The translations under genes were made by a program, and so were the position numbers. From the NCBI GenBank assembly GCA_029721435.1, contig CM056576.1:114432666-114496665 (forward strand): a DNA stretch of 64,000 nucleotides, read 5' to 3'. The notes beneath the pieces are model-generated. The model was not told where the DNA came from. It ran no database searches and saw only the letters and a list, made by a program, of their open reading frames with translations. The DNA is from Gymnothorax reevesii. Its lineage: Eukaryota; Chordata; Actinopteri; Anguilliformes; Muraenidae. Below are positions 55,987 to 64,000 of this stretch, in pieces (position 1 is the first letter of the stretch; each line of letters opens with the position of its first letter).

Positions 55987-56119
55987 ATCCTCGTATTTCA
56001 GCCATAGTGCATCATAAAGCTAACCTCTTTGTTGGGTTTCATGGCAAACAAATGTAATTACATTATTTCTGAGAAATCTTAATCACATTGGAAAACTAGC
56101 CTTCTACCCCGCAAATGTG

Positions 56120-56184
56120 TGAATCTTGGAGGGGATTTAGGAAAGTTGCTTATGGAAAGGGGATTGAGTAATTATTTTTTTCAG
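56120..56184 (+). pseudogene. J62 pseudogene
   Basis: AAATGTG (56113-56119) in the heptamer position, core GGDLGKLLMERGLSNYFF. FGxGT is replaced by MERGL and the donor is GC rather than GT. Same lesion type as J58 and J67. Confidence 0.85.
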
Positions 56185-56319
56185 GCAACAAAAAGAATAT
56201 TTATGGCCAAAATACTCTGTGGAGAAACAGAGCATGTGTACATAAACTTAGACATGGTAGTGTCTGCTGTACTGTATATGAACCCAATGTGTGTATTTGT
56301 GAGGGTGTTCCTCAGGGTG

Positions 56320-56382
56320 TGACTGATACTGGATACGGGAAGCTAATCTTTGGGCTGGGAACACGTCTGATTGTAGAATCAA
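56320..56382 (+). CDS. TRAJ: TRAJ segment J63
   Basis: Nonamer TGTATTTGT (56292-56300), 12-bp spacer, heptamer CAGGGTG (56313-56319). Core DTGYGKLIFGLGTRLIVES, donor GTGAGT at 56383. Confidence 0.94.
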
Positions 56383-56986
56383 GTGAGTAATTTAAAATAG
56401 CGAATGTGTTTGACTTCTCTATACCTATGAATAGAATATGCCTACAAACTATTGTCTTCGCCGCCTTAATGTGGGTTCAGTTTAAAATGAGTTTGTCTTC
56501 TGTCACATTATCATTATATTATAGAATTCATTTCTCTCTGAATTAATTAGAATTTCTGGAGGTTTTGCGCTTGCATTTGGAAATTTGTTGCTTTTAATTA
56601 ACCTCTTTGCGTGGATATAGACACCGTAGCCTAATTGAATTTCCACTTCTTGCTTCACTGGAATAATTTTCCAGAATCTCTGTGACACTAATATTGAGTT
56701 ATAAAGCCGGAACAGGCTCATACATAACAGTTAAAAAATGGCATTATTTTGTATTCTGCACAAAGGGGTTTACAGTCTATACAGTGAGCATCTTACCACA
56801 ACACTCACCGATCATTATTATAATAATGGCACTACTTGCTCAATGGAAAGTAATCAGTGGAGTTGGAGACAGATCTGGAGACCCATGTTCCTTTGATTTA
56901 TGGGATTATTAAATTTACAAGGAAATGACAGGGAATGGGTGAAATTATTCAGGAACTACTTTTATGTCATGATCAGATGCACTGTG

Positions 56987-57049
56987 TGAATACTGGTGGT
57001 GCACAGAAGCTAATTTTTGGAAAGGGAACAGCAGTAATCATACTTCCAG
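56987..57049 (+). CDS. TRAJ: TRAJ segment J64
   Basis: Heptamer CACTGTG (56980-56986) with the TTTTATGT-type nonamer. Core GGAQKLIFGKGTAVIILP, donor GTGAGC at 57050. Confidence 0.95.
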
Positions 57050-57345
57050 GTGAGCAAACAACATGGCAATATATTTTGGTTTTATGTTAAGTACAAATTT
57101 TATCTTATTATGGCGAAATATTTGAAAGGAAATTTTGATATTATTTGGGTGCATTTGTCTGTGGTAGCGTTACACTTTCTGAAATCAGTGCCATTCGTTC
57201 ATTTATGGATTTATACATATTTTTCTATCCTCAGATTTCAAAGTATATAATTATGTTTGAGTAAGGGAGATTTGAAGACTAAATAGATTATTCTTGAGGG
57301 ATATTTTTCAGATATGAGCTTTTTGTCTTGCTGATTAACACTGTG

Positions 57346-57411
57346 TGAATAGTGGAGGTGCATACGGAAAGCTGCTTTTTGGAAAGGGAACTAAGTTATT
57401 AATTACCTCAG
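57346..57411 (+). CDS. TRAJ: TRAJ segment J65
   Basis: Nonamer GCTTTTTGT (57318-57326), 12-bp spacer, heptamer CACTGTG (57339-57345). Core GAYGKLLFGKGTKLLITS, donor GTAAGC at 57412. Confidence 0.95.
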
Positions 57412-57583
57412 GTAAGCAAACCCATAGTCACTGTTAACTCGCTTAAATAAAATAACCGAAGGTAGAATCTTTGAATATGGCTTCAGAATTCTGATATTTT
57501 ATATTAGATTTATTTACGTTTTTTGTGGGCATTTTGAAGTACTGGACAAAGATGAGGTTTTTGTAGATGAATTTTCGACTGTG

Positions 57584-57643
57584 TGACTTCTGGAGACTGG
57601 AGACTGATCTTTGGACAGGGGACAAGACTGACTGTAGAATCGA
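57584..57643 (+). CDS. TRAJ: TRAJ segment J66
   Basis: Perfect nonamer GGTTTTTGT (57556-57564), 12-bp spacer, heptamer GACTGTG (57577-57583). Core SGDWRLIFGQGTRLTVES, donor GTAAGT at 57644. Counterpart of J71. Confidence 0.95.
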
Positions 57644-58717
57644 GTAAGTGTTTCAAATTGCCAGTTTGTAACGTCTGTGAAGAGTGGCCTCTGAAAGTAT
57701 TTAGATTCTGAAAAGCACTAAACGTACATGATGCATGCCAATAGGCATTCAGAAGTATGATTCGTTATATACAGATTTTTTGGGAGATAAAAATGTCTGA
57801 ATTTGCAAAATTACTTTCTGAATTCACTGTGAACAAAGAGGTGTTTCCAATTAGCTGAAGAAAAGTTGAAGAGAAAAATGAACAGGCACTGGTTATATAT
57901 TTGATCATTTATGAGTTAGTCCATTTAACTTTGTTTTTGGGGCATTTTGCCTTCAGTAACTGATATGCATACTGAATTGGATTCAGGTCAGATAATTGAC
58001 TTTTCCGTTGTGCAATGTTCCACTTCTTTGCCTTAAATTTTGGGTCACTTTTGCAGTACATATACGAGTCATCGTCCAACTGTACTATGATGCTTGTCCA
58101 ACTGGCTGGATCTAATGATATAATATAGCCCTATACATTTCAGAATTCATCTTTTAGCTTATGTCAACAGTCACATTGCCAGTAAATACAAGGTTATCAG
58201 CGCAATCTGGATTTATACATGCCCACACATGACCACTCTTCATCAATTAGGTGACAGGCTTCTGATCATGTTCTGATCTTGTTTGCTGACTTAGGCTCTG
58301 ATATGTCTCCTTGTGAAATTATTAGGGAATAAACACATCAAGCCATAGAATGGCTGAGTATCCAATTTGCTCAAATACTTTTGATCCCTGAAAAGGGGGG
58401 GTGGGGGGAATTTTTGAAAATGGTACCATTTTTACAGCATTCATCCAAATTTGAACCCTTTAATTGAACCTGAAAATCAGCACTTTGTTTTCTTATTCAT
58501 CGTATGATTTCAGCTCTGATATTCTCTGACTGACCGTTAAAGTAGCAATTACATTGTCAATGCCCAAATTTTTATAGACCTGACAGTAAATCCTCTGATT
58601 TCAGCCATAATGCATGATTATTCTAAATTCTAGTTTGAGTTTCATGACAAACAACTGCATTTATGTCATTTCCAAAAAATCTAAATCACATTGGAGAAGG
58701 AGCTTTCTACTCTGCTC
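57644..58717. other. Spacer between J66 and J67
   Basis: About 1.07 kb with no J. It parallels the J61-J62 spacer minus its MITE and ends with the Tc1-like terminal fragment at about 58500-58590. Confidence 0.6.
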
Positions 58718-58724
58718 ATATGTG

Positions 58725-58789
58725 AGACTATCAGGAAAATTTAGGAAACTTACTTATGCAAAGGGAATTAAGTTATTATTTAGTTTATG
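58725..58789 (+). pseudogene. J67 pseudogene
   Basis: ATATGTG (58718-58724) in the heptamer position; core KFRKLTYAKGIKLLF with FGxGT changed to YAKGI, and no GT donor. Third member of the dead-first-J series. Confidence 0.82.
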
Positions 58790-58939
58790 GCAACAAAAAG
58801 CATATTTATGATCATAAAAATATGATGGTGAAAATACACTAAAGAAACTGATTATGCGTACATAAACGTAGACATGGTAGTGTCAACTGTACTGCATGTG
58901 TAGCCAATGTGTGTATTTGTGAGGGTGTTCCTCAGTGTG

Positions 58940-59002
58940 TGACTAATACTGGAAATGGGAAGCTAATTTTTGGGCAGGGAACAAGCCTGATGGTGGAATC
59001 AA
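58940..59002 (+). CDS. TRAJ: TRAJ segment J68
   Basis: Nonamer TGTATTTGT (58912-58920), 12-bp spacer, heptamer CAGTGTG (58933-58939). Core NTGNGKLIFGQGTSLMVES, donor GTGAGT at 59003. Confidence 0.95.
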
Positions 59003-59445
59003 GTGAGTAATTCAAAATTGAAAATGTGTTTTAATTCTCTATACCAATGAATAGAATATGCCTTCAAATAATTGACTTTGCTGTCTGACAGTTATTGCTT
59101 GACCACCTCTGTGTAGGGTCAGTTTAAGGTCAGATACTTCTCTTTCACATTATCATCACTAAATTATGAAATGCATTTCTGAGTTTCTGGAGGTTTTGTG
59201 CTTCTGATTGAAAATTCATAGCATGAGTGAAGTTAACATACAGTGAGCATCTCATCACAACAGTCAATGATTATTGTTATAATATTGGCACAGATTGTTT
59301 CATGGAACATATTCAGTTGAGTTTGAGACAAACTTAGAGACCCTTGGTCTTTTGCTTTATAGAATTGAAACATTTATAGAGAAAGGGCAGGGAATGGGTG
59401 AAATCATTCAGGAACTACTTTTATGTCATGATAAAATGCACTGTG

Positions 59446-59508
59446 TGAATACTGATGCTGCACAGAGCCTGATTTTCGGAAAGGGAACGGCGGTAATCAT
59501 TGCTTCAG
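59446..59508 (+). CDS. TRAJ: TRAJ segment J69
   Basis: Heptamer CACTGTG (59439-59445) with the TTTTATGT-type nonamer. Core DAAQSLIFGKGTAVIIAS, donor GTGAGA at 59509. Confidence 0.95.
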
Positions 59509-59814
59509 GTGAGAAAATAATATGGAAATACATTAAAGCTGAAAGTAAGGAACAAATGAACATTTTCTTGACTAGCTAAAAAAATTTGATGAGAAATTTT
59601 TATTCTATTTGGGTGCATTTTAATGTGATGCACTTTCTAAAATCAATTAGAGTGCCAGTGCTATACATTCATTTTATGATATATGAATATTTTTCTTTCC
59701 TTAGATTTCCGAGTATTCCTTTATGCTAGAGTAGCGAGGTTTGAGGACTAAATTGATTATTCTTTGGGGGTCTTTTTCAGATATGAGCTTTCTGTCATGC
59801 TGATTAATACTGTG

Positions 59815-59880
59815 TGAATGTTGGAGGGGGAGTGGGGAAGTTGCTTTTTGGAGAGGGAACCAAGTTATTCATTACTGCAG
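59815..59880 (+). CDS. TRAJ: TRAJ segment J70
   Basis: Nonamer GCTTTCTGT (59787-59795), 12-bp spacer, heptamer TACTGTG (59808-59814). Core GGVGKLLFGEGTKLFITA, donor GTAACC at 59881, weaker than those of J61 and J65. Confidence 0.9.
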
Positions 59881-60054
59881 GTAACCAAAACTATCCTCGT
59901 AGTTATATCCCATTAATACTATAACTGATTGTAGTAACAGTGTACACAGCTTCAGAGTATTGATGTTTAAACATTCCCTTTTGATATTTATGTTTCACCT
60001 TGGCATTTGTATTTAGAAGTACTGTAGGTTTTTGTAAATACATTCGCTAGTGTG

Positions 60055-60114
60055 TGACTACTGCAGATAGGAGGCTGATCATGGGACAGGGGACAAGACT
60101 GACTGTAGAATCAA
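60055..60114 (+). CDS. TRAJ: TRAJ segment J71, Phe of FGxG replaced by Met
   Basis: Perfect nonamer GGTTTTTGT (60027-60035), 12-bp spacer, heptamer TAGTGTG (60048-60054), donor GTAAGT at 60115. Core TADRRLIMGQGTRLTVES has Met for the conserved Phe. The RSS and donor are sound, so it can probably rearrange and splice, but it may encode a poorly folding chain. Confidence 0.8.
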
Positions 60115-60563
60115 GTAAGTGTTTCAAATAGCCAGTGTTTGTAAATTCTGCAAAGAGCGGCCAGTGAAAGGGTTTTACATTGGGGACAGCAAGAAAATGT
60201 GTATGCTGCATGCCAATAAGTATTCGCAAATATCATTCAGTAGACCTATGTACACATTTTTTGGTCTATAGAAACTATCTATATATTTCAGGACACTTCT
60301 AAATTCACCTTGAGCAAAGAGATGTTTATAATCTGAGGGTAATCTGAGTTAAAAATGATCAGGTAATGGATAGGCATTTTATTGGGTGTTAGCTAGTCCA
60401 TCTCACTTTGTGTATGATAAATTAAATCTCTCATTAAGTCTTCACAGCTCAAATTTATTTAAGCACTATTAAATCATAATATGTTTCCCACAAATTATAC
60501 AGTCCACTCATCATTCAAGTCAGAATTTGGCCTCTAGTTTTTGCTGAGCTCCTTATCAATGTG

Positions 60564-60623
60564 TGAATGATGGGGGACGAAGATTGATATTTGGAGCTGG
60601 AACAAATCTCCTCGTGGAATCAA
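60564..60623 (+). CDS. TRAJ: TRAJ segment J72
   Basis: Nonamer AGTTTTTGC (60536-60544), 12-bp spacer, heptamer CAATGTG (60557-60563). Core DGGRRLIFGAGTNLLVES, donor GTGAGA at 60624. Confidence 0.94.
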
Positions 60624-60917
60624 GTGAGAGACCTTGTTTCATATGCTCATCCGTTGTTCATGCTAAATAACCGCGATATTGCTATGATGTACTGATATAA
60701 TTCAAAACAATTGGGAAATGGCAAATAGCAATTACCAAATTGTGAAGGAAGTATCACCTCTATTGTTTTTATTGTAATAAAGATTCTGGGTGAATTTTGT
60801 AAAAGCAAAATTCAGGACGTTGTTAACTAATTCTAGCCCTTTTTATGCTGTAAGGATTAACCTTAAAAAGGTATCGTTAGTTAAAATTACCATTTTTCAT
60901 TGGCAGCCAATAGTGTG

Positions 60918-60965
60918 TGAATGCCAGAAAGCATAAAAGGAGCCAGGCTGGTAGCTGAATCATTT
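60918..60965 (+). pseudogene. J73 pseudogene
   Basis: Heptamer TAGTGTG (60911-60917) is followed by AATGCCAGAAAG and then AGCCAGGCTGGTAGCTGAAT, i.e. the two ends of a J with the FGxG centre deleted. No donor. Confidence 0.75.
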
Positions 60966-61941
60966 GAAAACAATTACATGGATAACTTCAGTAAATTGTG
61001 GGATTGTGCCCAACAGATTGAAAATTCAAGCACCCAAAATGGCTTAGATGAAAGTTGAAGTGTGCTTACATCTTTAAGTCAGTATGATTGGTTGTCAGGG
61101 GGATTAGCAGGGTCATAAAATGGGAGTCTTTTCTGTGAGAGAGCAGGGTTTCATTCTAGCCTCCGCTAGTTAAATCATGACTGTTTTAAAAGCTGAGAGG
61201 GACAGGGTTAGGGTATTGCCTTACCTTACCCCTGAACCCAACAATTTTAACCAAACCTTAACCCTACGCTTAACCTGCAAGAAGTGGTTACTTTAATAAA
61301 AAGCAGAATATTTTCCTAACTGCTTGTTATTTCATGGCAGAGTACTGCTGTTACTTATGGTAAGGCATGGTGCTGCTGTTACTTATGGTGATTGAAAAAA
61401 CGTAGAAATGGTTCTATGGATGGCATCAGAAACGATTGTATGGGTCGTATTAGACCAGAGGGAAGAATCGATTTATATGGTCATTTCATTGTAAGGATAC
61501 GTTGGATCAGGCTTGTTACAGAATTTAACTGGTGTTTGGACTTTAAAATTACATTCAAAATTATGCAATGGATTATTCATGCTATAAGAACTCAATCCCT
61601 TAAAGTATTACCATGATTATTAATAACCATTCTTTTTTGCTTGAGGAAAAACCCAATCAACTCCAACTTTTTATCCAATTAAAATCTGAATCAAACAATT
61701 GATAATGCCTCAGTGCTAAGCACTTTGATTGTAGCAATCTAGTGTAAGGGGTCAGCTTTAGGTTTGTGATCCAATGTGTAGCCAAATGAATACTGAATTT
61801 CAGAGAATGTTTTTGCTTGTTTATTCATGTGGTCAGGACCAATGTTTTATTGATGTAACATAAACGATTATGCATCCAAAATATTGCTATAATAGTTTAA
61901 AACATGGAGGAAACACATTTAGAGATACCTTTTATGATTAA
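60966..61941. other. Spacer between J73 and J74, first part
   Basis: No J seen. A direct repeat of TGCTGTTACTTATGGT occurs at about 61345-61390, and a short stretch near 61206-61275 has AGGGTTAGGG- and TTAACCCT-like words. The open frame at 61392-61616 shows no family motif. Confidence 0.5.
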
Positions 61942-62290
61942 AAATAACATAACATAACATAACATAACATAACATAACATGAGTGGTGATAACAGGCCAT
62001 TCAGCCCAACTAGGCTCACCAGTTTCTTTTAACTATTGTGAATATATCACTACAGATATTCAATGACTCAGTGGTATCTAGCTCTAAGTCAAGCCTGCTC
62101 TTGAAAATTCCTAATGTTTCTGCCTCAACAATATGGTCAGGCAAGCTGTTCCACATCGAAATTACTCTTTGGGGGAAAAATATTTCCTAATATCAGTGCT
62201 AAATTTACCCTTGGTCAACTTCCATTTGTAACCCCGAGTTCTACTAACAGAACTTGACCGAAGGAATGCTACATAAGTATATTGGGACTA
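61942..62290 (-). mobile_element. 3' end of a LINE (L2/CR1-like) with (ATGTT)n tail
   Basis: On the minus strand this reads KYFFPQRVISMWNSLPDHIV then EAETLGIFKSRLD, the conserved C-terminus of L2/CR1-type reverse transcriptases. It is followed by a short 3' UTR and a (TGTTA)n microsatellite tail at about 61946-61980 on the + strand as (AACAT)n. The 5' part is missing, as usual for truncated LINE insertions. Confidence 0.82.
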
Positions 62291-62348
62291 CAGGAAGGAT
62301 GTAATGCATAGTTTTCATTGAGCGTTTTTGACAAAGGAACAAACAGTG

Positions 62349-62422
62349 TGTGACTGCAGGATTTGGGGAAAAATTGATCTTTGGCCGAGGGACGAAGCTT
62401 GTTGTAGCATCATATATGCTAG
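62349..62422 (+). CDS. TRAJ: TRAJ segment J74, longest 3' tail
   Basis: Heptamer AACAGTG (62342-62348); the nonamer-like GTTTTTGA lies slightly off the 12-bp spacing. Core GFGEKLIFGRGTKLVVAS, then Tyr-Met-Leu before donor GTGAGT at 62423. At 74 bases it is the longest J here, with three extra codons after the last beta-strand. Confidence 0.9.
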
Positions 62423-63087
62423 GTGAGTATTGGAATTATTTTATGTGTCGCTGTCCAATGGGGCATGATTTGCGCCCTGGATATATTGCTAGTATTTGCT
62501 TGAATTCAAGTCAATCCTGTTCAGTTGTAGTACAACTTATAAACTCATTGAGAACAGATTCCCATTACAGTGTTGAGAGAAGTATTATATCAGGAGGCTA
62601 CATCCAAATGGTTTTAAAGACAAAATATACTAAAAGTAAAAATCAATAAAAAAAAACACAGCATTTCGATAGCCACATTGGCAATGCATTGATACTGTAT
62701 GTATGCTGTATTTTCCAGTGAAAATAATTTCAGGCGCAGTAGAACAGAATATTGTTTCTACTAAACAAAGACTCAGTGATTGGGACATGGTTTGGTAAGG
62801 CAGGGTAAGAGAAAACAACGGGAAAAAAATCTAAAATGAAATATAGCTGCTACATTTAAACATCCATCTACTCATCGAATGAATTGCAGGAACTGAAGTA
62901 GTGTTCCTAAATGACCAGATGATATTCCTCCCTCATTTCCAAAGAATCAGGACAACATTTATTATCTAAACTGAACCATCCATCACAGTAAACATGGCTC
63001 CCAGGTCATCTGTGGTTTTTAGCATTATGACTTTAGCCACTCCGTTGGTCAGAGCTAATGATTTTTGTGCAAGGCCCAATCACTGTG

Positions 63088-63153
63088 TGTCTTCTAGTAC
63101 TGGAAACTGGAAGATAATATTTGGCCAAGGAGTCAAACTTACCATTGAGTCAA
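63088..63153 (+). CDS. TRAJ: TRAJ segment J75, with FGxGV motif
   Basis: Nonamer GATTTTTGT (63060-63068), 12-bp spacer, heptamer CACTGTG (63081-63087). Core STGNWKIIFGQGVKLTIES, with Val for Thr of FGxGT. Donor GTAAGT at 63154. Confidence 0.92.
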
Positions 63154-63601
63154 GTAAGTGTGACCTTTAAAATGCTATCAGTATAATTAGTAAGCAGTCA
63201 CAGAATATTACACAGGAATGTAAATATTCTAACAACAATGGTTCCCCGACAAAATAGTCAGAAGCAAGAGTTCCACATGACAGGGGAAAATGGCAAAATA
63301 TTGTAAAGGCATTTTTTTTCCATATTGCCAAAAGATTTGAGCACATAACTGAATAAGACAATGAAAACACCCTTAATTTTGGCAAACATCATGATTATTA
63401 TCGTTTAAGAGAACTGTCCTTCTATTAAGAACCCTGTTGACTTATTTGCTGTTTATCCATGAAATTCTCTCATTTATTTTAATCTGACAACTTGGATTTA
63501 TTGGCCCAATTTATTAAAAAAAAATCAATTTTAGCTGAAATTCGACCATGAGATGAGGTTGATGAGTTAGGTAGTATTTTGACAGCTGTTGTCACACTGT
63601 G

Positions 63602-63667
63602 TGAATACTGGAACAGGTCTGAACAAAGTAATTTTTGGAGAAGGAACCTGGTTAACCATTGAATCAA
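63602..63667 (+). CDS. TRAJ: TRAJ segment J76
   Basis: Nonamer GTATTTTGA (63574-63582), 12-bp spacer, heptamer CACTGTG (63595-63601). Core TGLNKVIFGEGTWLTIES, donor GTAAGC at 63668. Last J in the window; the remaining 330 bases hold nothing recognised. Confidence 0.95.
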
Positions 63668-64000
63668 GTAAGCCCTTGACTTTTTATCAAAATTGTTTTG
63701 CACTGGGTATGCAGAGTATGTTTTTGATAGAAATTTGATTCATAATCCATGTTTATTTTAGTTTTTTGTCTAAGGACTTGTAAAAGCAATTGGACCAGGG
63801 CATAAGCAAGAATTGGTTTTATTTTTATGTAGCAGCCAGATTCAAATGTACTTTCCTTGATTTTTGACACATTTTCATCAGCTTTGGTTATCAGTGCACT
63901 TATCAAGTATGGTTTATTTAATGGAATAGGAAGGCTAATGCTAAGGATGCCAGTTGAAAGTATTGCCATGTGGTTAAAACTGTTTTAGTAAGATTCAAAC

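Larger units (their letters stand above)
54650..56112. other. Spacer between J61 and J62
   Basis: 1.46 kb without an intact J. It contains the ACTATAGT-rich MITE at 55376-55674, a 21-base poly-G run at 55771-55791 and a Tc1-like terminal fragment ending near 55986. Stretches such as AATGAACAGGCACTAGTTAT recur in the later units. The place of J66/J71 is not occupied here. Confidence 0.7.
55981..58585 (+). repeat. 3' tandem unit b2 (J62-J66)
   Basis: Second collinear unit, with a complete set of five J positions (one dead, four open). Flanks share long runs with units b1 and b3, for example the stretch around CAGGAACTACTTTTATGTCA. Confidence 0.88.
58586..60320 (+). repeat. 3' tandem unit b3 (J67-J71)
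   Basis: Third collinear unit, same order as b2. Homology with the spacers of b1 and b2 fades after about 60370. Confidence 0.85.
20557..64000 (+). other. TRAJ: TRAJ cluster (J1-J76), continuing beyond the window
   Basis: J segments occur on average every 570 bases, all in one orientation. Each is preceded by nonamer, 12-bp spacer and heptamer, and followed by a splice donor in phase 1. Two kinds recur. One has a CTTTCTGT-type nonamer, a CACTGTG heptamer and a 3' end coding IIxP-Gly before GTGAGN. The other has a GTATTTGT-type nonamer, a CAGTGTG or CAATGTG heptamer and a 3' end coding VES-Ser before GTAAGT. The clear change of 5' flank at each recombination signal and the conserved GTG next to the coding end support real V(D)J substrates. 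Spacers contain MITEs, J relics and AT-rich unique DNA. Confidence 0.95.

Noticed and set aside
61200..61290. Telomere-like repeat (GGGTTAGGG and TTAACCCT words)
   Set aside because: Only scattered words without a regular six-base period; not an interstitial telomere array.

Overview
This window is vertebrate chromosomal DNA, most likely from a ray-finned fish, and covers part of the T-cell receptor alpha/delta locus. The main evidence is a long run of short joining (J) segments, all on the + strand. Each has a 12-spacer recombination signal (nonamer, 12 bp, heptamer CACTGTG or a variant), a coding block with the Phe-Gly-x-Gly-Thr motif, and a GTAAGT/GTGAGN splice donor. Upstream lie the last two coding exons of a TCR delta constant gene (TRDC), giving the usual order TRDC, then TRAJ, then TRAC (TRAC lies outside the window). 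A fish host is inferred from the transposon types: a Tc1-like element, a fish-style LINE with an APE endonuclease, a Gmr1-like Ty3/Gypsy relic, a piggyBac-like element and many MITEs. The species cannot be named from the sequence.

Layout. 1-5096: no recognised gene; a TA/CA microsatellite at 4533-4592. 5097-5511: TRDC connecting-peptide and transmembrane exons. 5512-8540: intron invaded by a dead Tc1-like transposon, then a possible 3' UTR exon with AATAAA at 8516. 8541-20556: about 12 kb without genes, used as a transposon landing area. It holds a fold-back repeat, an internally deleted LINE and a Ty3/Gypsy relic whose domains read protease-integrase-reverse transcriptase-RNase H. Two further DNA elements are nested in that relic. 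20557-63667: at least 76 J segments or J pseudogenes, numbered J1-J76 here for this window only. About 64 look intact or nearly so. Twelve are clear pseudogenes, and J26 (heptamer), J48 (splice donor) and J71 (Phe of FGxG) each carry one serious defect.

The J cluster grew by tandem duplication at three scales. A block of about 10 kb (J17-J33) is repeated as J34-J49. A unit of about 2.5-2.9 kb is repeated three times (J58-J61, J62-J66, J67-J71). A smaller unit holding J9 and a J relic is repeated as J13 and a J relic. The junction of the large duplication falls inside a J segment: J34 has the 5' part and flank of a J52-type segment and the 3' part of a J17-type segment, as expected from unequal crossing-over between J segments. 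The two 10-kb copies have since diverged by point mutation and by independent insertions of the same MITE family.

How it works: during alpha rearrangement a V segment (outside the window, 23-spacer signal expected) joins one of these J segments, which deletes TRDC and the 5' J segments. The J donor is then spliced to TRAC. Spacers between J segments of about 300-1300 bp were read. Apart from the repeats and J relics listed, they show AT-rich sequence with no recognised gene, tRNA or other RNA gene.
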